Below, one piece after another: positions 55,341 to 64,000 of a DNA stretch of 64,000 nt. The stretch is from the NCBI GenBank assembly GCA_963971405.1, contig OZ020484.1:6200001-6264000 (forward strand), read 5' to 3'. The notes below the pieces were generated by a model, which searched no databases, had not been told where the DNA came from, and saw only the letters and a program-made list of their open reading frames with translations. The stretch's first letter is position 1; each line of letters opens with the position of its first letter. A program made the position numbers and the translations under genes. The DNA is from Psococerastis gibbosa. Lineage: Eukaryota; Arthropoda; Insecta; Psocodea; Psocidae.

Positions 55341-57100
55341 GTTGTAATTCAAATATTTATTTTTTGTTTTCAAATTTTAACATTTTAAAAGGATACAACA
55401 TGCCATATAAAAGGGTCCCTTTAGTACTTTAGTGAGCCTAACGTAGTGAATGTCACCCCTTCTCCGTGAGTAATAATGGTGAACCTCGTAATTTTTAAAC
55501 CCCAGTCCCTCCCTTCTGACATAAATTAGCAGGTCTAGTGTATAAAGGGCAGGGAGAGTGAGTATCCCCAAACGTGGGAAAAGTAATCGGCATGACACAC
55601 GCTGGTCCGATACTCCTGCCAGAAGTCGTACAGCTTTTTTTCTGCAGGCGCAAAGCCCTATTGCAATCTGAAGAATTACTCCATAGGGTAGGATAGTAGA
55701 GTCAACACGGCGTCGTCCGCGTGGAGTCCCACATGGGGCTCCAGGGAAGTAGTTGACATAAAGGACGCAAACTCGTTTATGTAGATAAGGAACAGAGTGG
55801 GACCCAAAATACTGCCCTGAGGCGCACCAGTCTGATGACGCTTGGGAGCCGCCAGATCCAATTACCACTTTTTCTGTCCTGTCTGTCTTTAAGATAGCTG
55901 GTGAACCATTTGAGGGTTACATCTCTGATGCCGGCCCTTTGCAGTTTTTCTTGAAGGATGTCATGGTCGAATGTCAAATGCCTTAGAGAGGTCTAAGAGC
56001 AGACTAAGAGGAACTTTTCTACAGTCAAGGCCATCTAGGATCGTGTTATAGAGTTTGAGGCGTCGCCTGTAGATTTGCCAGGTAGAAACATACACTGGGC
56101 TGGGGAGAGTACTTTTTGTTTTTTTAGAAAATCAATTGGTCTCTTATTTACTATTTTTTCTATAATTTTAGATACAGATGGTAAAAGACTAATGAAACGA
56201 TAACTTTGTACTTGGTCACGGGCCCGGGTTCCCGTTTCATTAATCCTAAAGCCTGGCCTATACAGAAGACAGGTACTTCTTTTGAGGCCTTTTCCTAGAC
56301 CCTTGAGCAATTTTCCTCCAATATGACATCTTTCGCTGCATTCTGTCGGGGGGTAGATCCGTGTGACGATCCACGATCTTTCAGTGTATTTCGTTGAAGG
56401 GTAGTTGAAAATCCATGGCTTGCTGCGTTGTTGCTGATTATCAAGGGTTCCGGCGCAATTTCCACACATGTAGGCACAGGTACTGTGCCCCTCAGCTCAC
56501 TCACATCTTTTGCAATCTTTATTACCACCTCCTCCAATTTAGTTAGGTGATCTTCCTGTACTAGGGCCTACGTCGTTCCGGTTAGTCTGTGGTTCAATTT
56601 CTATTTGAGAAGAGTGTATGGACAGTTCTATTTATACGTCGTCAGTTGCAGTGGACACCTCTTTCATCTTCCTCCTAGCCTTAAAAACACTATTCTTCTC
56701 CATTTGGGCCTTGAGAAGCGCAATTTTCTCGATGAGAGCAGCATTCTGCGCTATTAAATTACCATTTTCTTCTTCTAAAGAGTGAATTCGCAGTGCTATT
56801 GTAGTGTGAGAAAGGCACGTTATCAGTCCCTGAATGATAGATTTTCTGTTTCTGTCCACCAGTCAATACATGATTTGAACAGCTGTTTGGTTGTGAGTAG
56901 TTCGTGCACAAAGGGTCTATCTGCGTATAGGGATTTGAGGAAACCTCCCCTACTAGGGCACGAGAGAACACAGAAACGTGGAGAACACTTAAAAGAACTT
57001 ACGAACAGTTCGCTGACTACAAGTAAACAACACACTATACACTATAACTGCCGAAAAATTAAACCTTCAATGAGAGAAAGCGTAATCGACTGTACTTAAC
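55340..57100 (-). mobile_element. Broken LINE, minus strand
   Basis: From high to low coordinates: an ORF1-like coiled coil (56632-56859, LEEENGNLIAQNAALIEKIA), then a jump to the reverse transcriptase, with YRFISLLPSVSKIIEKIV (56.2 kb), TFDHDILQEKLQRAGI (55.95 kb), GAPQGSILGPTLFLIYI (55.8 kb) and HADDAVLTL (55.7 kb). C-terminal ARRKKAVRLL-like text follows in another frame. The endonuclease is missing and frames change several times. Probably Jockey/CR1-like. Confidence 0.75.
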
Positions 57101-57109
57101 TTGACTTAA

Positions 57110-58490
57110 CTAGTAAACCGTGATTGGGGGAGAAAGAGGGTCCGGGGGTCTCCCTCGGAGAAAAAATTAATAAATAGGCCCAAGTAAGTGAGGTTTTACG
57201 AATATTATACCCTGGAGAAAGGGGGGCTCGGGGGTTGCCCCCTGAGAAAAAAAAATCGTTAAATAGTCCCAAATTAGTTAGGTTTAACGCATTTTGCGAG
57301 CAGTAAAGTAGAGTTTTTTTTATCGACAAAGAAACCTACCCCGGAGGGGGGCCCAGGGGTCTCCCCCGTGGAAACATTTTGTGAAAACAAGTCTGAAGAA
57401 CCAGTCCGAGTTTACTCGAACATGCTTTCCAATTGATCAAAATTAGTAGATAGAGAAAATGAGTAGTTTCATGGTAAATAATTTTCCTATGGTTAAATTT
57501 CCGATATCTCGGGGGGGGGGGGGGTGTCCACCTGACGTCACTCGTCACTGGTGGTGAGGTAATTCTAGATAGGTCAGACCAACACATCACCACACAGCAA
57601 TACTGGCAGGGCACGCAATGCATTTGAGCGTGAATTTTCTATCATTTTTTCAAAAACATTTTTTTGTACAAAACAAAATACATTTTTGGGAAAGCAACCT
57701 GTCCGGTTTCGTTACTCAATTTAACATCTAAAACATACCTGAAGTTAGAATTCATCGATAGAAAGGTGTCGCAGAAAAATTATTTTTTAGTCATTTTTCA
57801 TTAAAATTTAGTCATTTTTATTTTTTTACCCCCAGAAGCAAACTATCAAGGGGCAAGCGACCCCCCGCATTTTATCAACATTAACAACAACTACAATATA
57901 TGTGAATTTAAAAGAAATCATTGGAGCCGTTTTTGGGAAATAATTTTTTTAGACGTTTTTTTGAAGTTTTTTGAAAATAAAACCCCCCCAAATTGAGTTA
58001 GCCAAAAATAAAAAAAATGGTCCCGAGGTATGATTTTTGTGAACCTACTAGCCCAATTTCATCAAAATCGACCGAGCAGTTTGCCCGGAAATCGACGCAC
58101 AGACAGACAGACAGACAGACAGACATTTCGTAAAAACCACTTTTTTGGGTTCCTGGGACCTTAAAACATATAAATCCGTTGAAATCTCGGAATCGAAAAT
58201 TTCGACAGTCACAAAGCTTTCCTTATAGGCTACTACGTATAAATTGGAGAGCAAAAATATTGGGGTTTTAAGCATTTTGAAAATATATATTTTGTGAAAG
58301 TACTTGGTCAATATGTCGATTTTTATGATGTCTTTCATGTAAAATAAGCATACCAAGAATTAATTTCCCTTTCGTTATTGTGGATGCTATGCCTTTCGCC
58401 TCCATAACGTCTATGTCACCAGAAATCCTGGGGGGGGGGGGCTATCGGGCCTATAGGTGCCCCTGTAGAACCCCCCTATTTTCGCCAATG
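57110..58490 (-). mobile_element. hAT-like MITE carrying a repeat A insertion
   Basis: The right end is TTTTCGCCAATG (to 58490), as in the MITE at 51564-52251. The body is continuous with that element except that repeat A (57400-58258) interrupts it between GTCTGAAG and TATTGGGGTTTTAAGC. The left end is eroded and no target duplication was found. Confidence 0.65.
57400..58258 (-). repeat. Repeat A, complete copy inside a MITE
   Basis: Runs from AACCAGTCCGAGTTTACTCG to ATAAATTGGAGAGCAAAAA. Contains the C/G run, the CCCCCAGAAGCAAACTATCA word and the CAGA microsatellite (58100-58130). Because the host MITE is known from another copy, its borders show the ends of repeat A. Confidence 0.75.
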
Positions 58491-58539
58491 GTCCCCCGTC
58501 CCTCAAAGAAATATTAATATAAGCTTACATATTAATTAT

Positions 58540-58620
58540 AGGTTATCTGGTAAAGTAGTCCTTCGGGCTGAAGCTCGCCTTATATAAAGCCGTTTTTCAT
58601 TTCATTTCATTTCAAAGAAA
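58540..58620 (+). mobile_element. Possible LINE or SINE tail
   Basis: CCTTCGGGCTGAAGCTCGCC can form a hairpin and is followed by TATATAAAGCC and (TTTCA)n. This looks like the 3' end of a truncated non-LTR element. No coding part is present. Confidence 0.4.
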
Positions 58621-59750
58621 AACCCTTATTCCACTCGCCACTGCGCTAGCTGGTTAGTTGCCAGTTTTCGCGATGAATTAAGAAGGGCATAGGCCGGTTC
58701 TGATTGAAACAGACACGTATTAGCATTAGCGGATCCAGGGATAGGGCACGTAGGCACGAGACCCCTATAGGCTCCCTGCCTTTAGTTAGGTACGTATATA
58801 TTAATTCATCAGTGAAGTCCATACAGGCCTAGTTTTTTTTTAATTTCAAAATTCGTAAAACCTCAATATTTTGCCCCCGCATCTTAGAAATTCCCCCCCG
58901 CCCTCCTCCTAATTCTTGGCTTGCAAAACGTAAATTTTACATCTATCAAAATGCCTCGCCATTCGCCCATTCCGTCTATTTTTAAAATAATTCCCCGCCG
59001 CCCTGCACAAACGTTTTGCAAACCCGCTACTCCTCCGTGAACACTGAAGAGGAATTATGTATAGTAACTGATTTTTAATTTTTTAACTTTTAACAATAAT
59101 AGTGTTAGTTTATGTGGAAATTGTGCAAATTTGTTTGATTTTAATACTTTACACGCAATGTCTCGTTTCCACGAAGTCACGAGAGAAAACCTATATTGGA
59201 CTCAAGAGGAATTCTACTTAACTTACACATACAGTACGTGCTTCATTTTACGACGCAAAAAACATAGTGCAGGAACATTTCAATTCATAATTGCCTTTAT
59301 TATTCATGCCCCATCCTGAAGAAAATCCTGGTCCCTGGATCCACCTTTGCGTTTTAGGGTGATTTTGTATTCTGGCTAAAATAGCTTTTACGGCCATTGG
59401 TATCTTAACTTACCACCTCAGGCTGCGCTGCGTTGCTATGATTTATATCTCAAAGTATCATATTTCTAATTTACATCATTCACCATCACCAGAAAATAAC
59501 ACAAAATTCTTGAGGAGGGAGGGTATCAGCAAGCAAAAGAGGGATACAATAAATTTAAAAAACTGCATAAAACTCACGACAACGGCCAAACGACTACTGA
59601 TTTAGCCAAGTCTGTAGCCTGTAGGCTTCTGAACCTACATTCAGAAATTTTCGATTGAATGGTGCTCAAGCCAGGCTCAGCAAACAATTCACAATCAGAA
59701 TGCTGAAGCACTGAAAATAACGCCTACAGGGGTGTCAAGTCAAGACCTGT
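58620..59750. other. No gene recognised
   Basis: Sequence between the MITE cluster and the BEL/Pao element. It has C-rich words like those in the MITEs (58880-59010) and otherwise nothing I can name. No FAS-like exon seen. Confidence 0.4.
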
Positions 59751-59799
59751 CAAAAACTTGCAATGGCAAGATTAAGTCAGTACCAAAAGGTTACCGGCT

Positions 59800-62700
59800 G
59801 CCGCAACACCTCGTTTTATATTTCCTTTACAAATTCTTATAAATCTTTTGTCCCGCGCCTGTGTGTTTGTGCCCTGCCTGTGAAATACACGGATGCTCGT
59901 CTTCGTCCAGGTCTACAAGTTCTGGTGCACCGGACCTAGCTATTCTCACAGCAGGTAAGTCAACTCTCACCAGGCGCTCCCAGTCTATAATATGTCAGTC
60001 TCGACATAAAGGTCCTTCGAACGGAGTCAGAGCCAAAAGTAATTATTTTAATTAATCTAATTTTCCATTAATCTTACATTTTTTCACGTCAAAAAAAAAA
60101 AAAAAAGTTTTTTTGATATTTAATTCAATTTGAGTTACTCTTGTCATTGTAGGTTGACACTGTTGTGTTCCCTTACTTTATTACATATTATAATTTGTTA
60201 GGATTATCATTAAAATCGGCAATTAAAACCGTTTACAATTTTTAAATTCATTGGTACAGCTTGTAGATGGCAGGTTAGCATAGGAATACGTACTTGTAGC
60301 ACAGCCTTAGAAGATGCTCTTGCCTATGTAATTGCAATAGGTCTCAGTCGCATTCAATGCATTAGTCAGTCCTTGTTGGGTCATCTAGGCTAAGAGACCA
60401 CGTTGTACGAGGCAAGTCTATAAGAGCCTAGTTTTCTTATATTGGGAGTGGTTGTACACTGTCCCATTGTAGCGTCTTCCTTTTCCCGTCATCCTCACCT
60501 TACCTGTCTCTTATCTAAACCGTTCTTTTTTGGTTTTTTACTTTCTTTTTGTCTTTCATCATGTCAAAGGAAGATTTGACTGATGATGAAGCGTTGGCCC
60601 AATTAGAAGTTCTGAGAGAACTTCGGGAAGACAAGTTTGCCGAACTTACGTCTATTAGGGACAAAATAACTTCTATTTCACGATCTAAATTTAGTTTAAT
60701 TCAAGCTAAATACCAAACGGCTCAGGCTGTTTTAAAGTCTGCTGATGAACTGAAAGTTCAAATCCTGGAAGCCAATGTAAGGGTTGACAGCAAAGACAGG
60801 GTCGACACGAGCAAACCCCATCAAGCTTTTTTACAACTTTTTGATGTAATCGAGGCCACTTACACCGACGTTCTAGACATGCAGAGTCGACCTAAAGGAA
60901 CAACTCCAGGCGATCCTGCTACTAAGGTCAATATAGGGGTTAAATTGCCAAGCATTGTAATCCCTCCGTTTGAAAATTCTATTCGAGAATTTCCAAAATT
61001 CGAAAAATTGTTCGAATGTGTTTATGGGTCTAATCAGTCACTTTCCGATAGTGCTAAAGCCTACTATCTGCACTCGCTGCTGCGGGGAGAGTCTCTTACA
61101 CTCGTGTCAGAGTTTGCCCTTGATTCACAAGGGTACAAAGATGCTTGGGATGCGCTCAAGGCAATGTATGCTTCTCCGAGAGCTCTCGCTTCAATACATG
61201 TCACAGACATACTTTCGTTCACCCCCCTCAAGAAGGCCACGGGGGATGACCTAAAACACTATTTATCGGTTCACAACCACCACGTAAAAAGCTTAAAAAA
61301 TTTGCAGATTAATGATTTGGGAGATTTTATTTTACAAGAGTTGTGCGCCCGGAACCTGGACACACTCACGCGTCGCCTTTTTGAGCAGAGCCTAGCTGCC
61401 GGCACCTTACCTACCCACAAATCTCTTATGGATTTTGTGAGCAAACAATCTCAAATGTTACATATTTTGAAAAGTGAGCATAAACAGGAAGAAAGTGTGT
61501 CTGTCAACAAAGGAATAAATAAAACTAATAATACTAAACCTGAGTACAAGCCGAAGGCCTTTAAAGTGCGTGTGTCTAATAAAGCCACTTTTAACAGTTG
61601 TCTATACTGTCACTCTAAAGATCACAAAATCTATAAATGTGAGGCATATAATGCAGCCACTATAACTGAACGCCTGGGGTGGGTTAATAACAATGGCATT
61701 TGTGCCTCATGCCTCGGTAAAGGGCATTTTTTAAAACAATGTTCGTCCACATACAAATGTAGAACATGTGGAGCCGCGGACCATCACACGTCTTTACATA
61801 AAGACAACCCTAACAAGTCAAAGCCGGAGGGTATTGCTGGCACATCGGCCAACAATAATAATCACCCTAGAACTATGTCAGTTCAACCGGAAGTCAAAAC
61901 CCTGTCAGAACAGTCTGAAGTCCTCTTGGGGACTTTAGTAGCCTATGTCGTAGATGCTGGCGGTTTCACCCGTACTATAAGAGCGTTGGTGGACACAGGT
62001 AGTCAAAAAAATCTAATGTCGCTTAGTGCCTTAAAGCGTTTAGGCCTAACTTTAAAGTCAGGTGACCCTCAGTCCATTTGTGGTATTTCAGACATGGTCA
62101 CGAAATTAGTAGGAGAGGTTAGTCTAACCCTGCATTCACGTGTTAATGCTACCTACAGTATAAAAGTCGATGCGAGTGTTTTACCTCACATTACCAGTAA
62201 TTTGCCCACAACTGAGCTGCCGTCAGAAGTGGTGGACAAGTTCAAAGCCTTACAACTTGCAGATCCTGATTTTGGACACCCTGCACCAATTGATTTATTG
62301 CTAAATGCCAATGTTTTTATGAACATTTTGGACACCACTTTTGACAGTAAGTGGTCCCACATGTCTTACCCTAACACTTTGCCAACAAAATTTGGTACGA
62401 TAGTCATGGGAAATATCGATAGTCCACAGGGGCAGGAGGTTTGTCTGCTAACCTCCCCCCCTCCCCCCACGCTCCTGCAGTCACTTGAAAAGTTTTGGGA
62501 GCTGGAAGAGGTGCTACCCTCTACGTCAAAGCTCACTGTCGAGGAAGAGTTTGTAGAAAATCATTTTTTACAAACTCACACGCGTGCCCCAGATGGTCGA
62601 TTTGTGGTCCGCTTACCATTTAAACCGGACGCACCTGAGCTAGGTTCGAACCGCCGCTCAGCACTTGCTAGTCTATACTCGCTTGAAAAGAAACTCAAGC

Positions 62701-63870
62701 GTAATTTGTCGGATTACGAGCAGTATAAGTCTATACTTGCCGACTCCATTTCCAAAAGTCATTTAGTACCAAGTCTTGTGTGGTCTCAGTATGTAATACC
62801 CCACCACTGTGTATTTAAAAAAGAGTCGAAAAAATTGCGAATGGTGTTTAATGCGAGCTCGTCGAGCTCTAATGGCATTTCACTTAATGACACACTATAT
62901 GTCGGCCCATCTCTGCAGAGAGATTTAAGTTATGTTCTGTTGGGCTTTAGAATCCATCCTGTTGCACTGACGGCAGACGTCTCTGCAATGTTCACCAACA
63001 TAGCCATTCACCCCGAGGACTCAGAAAAACTACATATGATGTTTCTGAACTCAGAAAACAGTCCTGTCGAGTATCTTATGGCCCGCCTTCCGTTTGGTCT
63101 AGCCTGTAGTCCTTTTATAGCTAATCGTTGCTTAAAGCAGGTTGCCATGGAAACTGAGGTCGAGCCGACGGTTACTGGGGGCAACCCGAAGCTAGTGGCA
63201 CGCCAAGCCATACTTAGGTCCTTTTACGTGGATGATGTCCTAGCTGGAGCCGCCACTGTCTCTCAGGCCAAGCTCTTACGTGATGAGCTTACCGCTCTAT
63301 TGGCCTCGGGATGCTTCCCCCTTTGCAAATTTAACTCGAATGTGCCCGAGTTATCTTCACACAGTGGTGATGGAGAAAATGAACTCGTCTTTGCCGACCA
63401 AGTCAAGGTCTTAGGGCTGTACTGGCACCCCCGTCAGGATGTGTGGTCCTTTAAATCTAAGCCATTTGAAGGCCCGGTGTCTAAAAGAACTGTCCTTTCC
63501 TATTGTAGCCAGCTATTTGACCCATTGGGGTTAGTCAACCCTGTCACTCTAGCAATGAAATTATTCATTCAAGAGCTGTGGCGCAAAGAGCTGTCTTGGG
63601 ATGAAACTCTACCCCCAGAACTAAATGATGCTTGGTCTAGATTAGTCACTAACATACCTATGTTATCGAAGTGCAAAATCCCTCGGTGGGTGGTCGATTC
63701 TAATTTGCAACATTATCTTGCAATTTTTTGTGAGAGGGGCACTTGTAGGTAATTCTGCATATTGCTGAATGCTTATCCTGCGTTCATAGCTAGTCATAAT
63801 AAATGGGGGCGATGACAGCAGTGTGCATTCTTTCACGTTATTGTCTTATGTTGAAACTAAATTATTGGGG
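59800..63870 (+). mobile_element. BEL/Pao LTR retroelement, incomplete
   Basis: The long open frame encodes a BEL/Pao Gag-Pol. The stretch 59.8-60.5 kb before it probably holds a 5' LTR and leader (it contains GGTCCTTCGAACGG, a word common before Gag in this family), but LTR borders could not be set because no second LTR is in the window. Integrase and a 3' LTR are not seen before other repeat sequence begins near 63.87 kb. The well-kept frame suggests a fairly recent element; it does not look whole. Confidence 0.8.
60549..63752 (+). CDS. BEL/Pao Gag-Pol polyprotein (Gag, protease, reverse transcriptase)
   Basis: 1067 codons. Coiled N-terminus, a DUF1759-type Gag core at about residues 130-310, three Cys/His knuckles at 350-420 (for example CLYCHSKDHKIYKC, CASCLGKGHFLKQC), a retropepsin with VDTGSQKNLMS at about residue 481, and a Pao-type reverse transcriptase from about 700 with FYVDDVLAG near residue 890. 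The parts expected after it (RNase H, DUF5641, integrase) are not in this frame. As an old virus-like copy it is treated as a fossil here. Confidence 0.85.
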   Translation: MSFIMSKEDLTDDEALAQLEVLRELREDKFAELTSIRDKITSISRSKFSLIQAKYQTAQAVLKSADELKVQILEANVRVDSKDRVDTSKPHQAFLQLFDVIEATYTDVLDMQSRPKGTTPGDPATKVNIGVKLPSIVIPPFENSIREFPKFEKLFECVYGSNQSLSDSAKAYYLHSLLRGESLTLVSEFALDSQGYKDAWDALKAMYASPRALASIHVTDILSFTPLKKATGDDLKHYLSVHNHHVKSLKNLQINDLGDFILQELCARNLDTLTRRLFEQSLAAGTLPTHKSLMDFVSKQSQMLHILKSEHKQEESVSVNKGINKTNNTKPEYKPKAFKVRVSNKATFNSCLYCHSKDHKIYKCEAYNAATITERLGWVNNNGICASCLGKGHFLKQCSSTYKCRTCGAADHHTSLHKDNPNKSKPEGIAGTSANNNNHPRTMSVQPEVKTLSEQSEVLLGTLVAYVVDAGGFTRTIRALVDTGSQKNLMSLSALKRLGLTLKSGDPQSICGISDMVTKLVGEVSLTLHSRVNATYSIKVDASVLPHITSNLPTTELPSEVVDKFKALQLADPDFGHPAPIDLLLNANVFMNILDTTFDSKWSHMSYPNTLPTKFGTIVMGNIDSPQGQEVCLLTSPPPPTLLQSLEKFWELEEVLPSTSKLTVEEEFVENHFLQTHTRAPDGRFVVRLPFKPDAPELGSNRRSALASLYSLEKKLKRNLSDYEQYKSILADSISKSHLVPSLVWSQYVIPHHCVFKKESKKLRMVFNASSSSSNGISLNDTLYVGPSLQRDLSYVLLGFRIHPVALTADVSAMFTNIAIHPEDSEKLHMMFLNSENSPVEYLMARLPFGLACSPFIANRCLKQVAMETEVEPTVTGGNPKLVARQAILRSFYVDDVLAGAATVSQAKLLRDELTALLASGCFPLCKFNSNVPELSSHSGDGENELVFADQVKVLGLYWHPRQDVWSFKSKPFEGPVSKRTVLSYCSQLFDPLGLVNPVTLAMKLFIQELWRKELSWDETLPPELNDAWSRLVTNIPMLSKCKIPRWVVDSNLQHYLAIFCERGTCR

Positions 63871-63904
63871 GGAGGCTCCCCCCTCCCCTTCACGACGCCC
63901 CTGG

Positions 63905-64000
63905 TGAAAACGTCTAAGAACAGGTCCGAGTGTACTCGAACATGCTTTCCAATTTATCCATATGTAGATGGAGAAAATGAGTAATTTCATGGTAAATAAT
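63905..64000 (-). repeat. Repeat A, start of a copy running off the window
   Basis: GTCCGAGTGTACTCGAACAT, GCTTTCCAATTTATCC and GAGAAAATGAGTAATTTCAT match the beginning of the reverse-oriented copy at 57.4 kb. Confidence 0.75.

Overview
This is a piece of a large, repeat-rich animal nuclear genome. The evidence is spliced exons with GT/AG borders, several clades of non-LTR retrotransposons (LINEs), a tRNA-derived SINE, Tc1/mariner, many MITEs and a BEL/Pao element. An invertebrate, probably an arthropod, is my best guess from the insect-like fatty acid synthase (FAS) sequence and the BEL/Pao element; the species cannot be named. There are no bacterial features.

One host gene runs through about 51 kb on the minus strand (54.2 kb down to 3.0 kb): a FAS-like multidomain gene. 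I can read 20 supported exons plus one doubtful exon, about 4.0 kb of coding sequence. In order they give the C-terminal acyltransferase (53-54 kb), the linker (43 kb), dehydratase (39-29 kb), the pseudo-methyltransferase/structural region (28.7-24.7 kb), the enoyl reductase core (6.6-5.4 kb), the remnant of ketoreductase and carrier domain (5.0-4.1 kb) and the N-terminal thioesterase (3.9-3.0 kb). The ketosynthase lies right of the window and the thioesterase end was not found. Exon phases agree at most junctions, including one 31-nt microexon, and the last seven exons form one open frame of 557 codons. Yet the NADPH-binding glycine motifs of both reductases, the ketoreductase catalytic Tyr/Asn and the phosphopantetheine serine of the carrier domain cannot be found. 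The acyltransferase His, dehydratase His and thioesterase GxSxG are present. This looks like a maintained FAS paralogue with most of its reductive and carrier chemistry gone, and it is the main point of interest.

The introns are packed with mobile elements. 2-25 kb: MITEs, many with long C or G runs, 8-bp target duplications and hAT-like ends, a ~820-bp repeat here called repeat A, foldback elements, tandem repeats and a SINE. 30-38 kb: fragments of three LINEs, with a SINE and a repeat A inserted in them, and a 250-bp repeat here called repeat D. 41-52 kb: a LINE fragment, then a triple nest (repeat A split by a Tc1 element split by a nearly full-length LINE), an RTE-like LINE with a 17-bp target duplication, and an hAT-like MITE. 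55-58.5 kb: a broken LINE and a repeat A inside a MITE. 60-64 kb: an incomplete but largely open BEL/Pao retroelement on the plus strand.

All positions were read by eye; homology statements rest on remembered family motifs, not on database searches.
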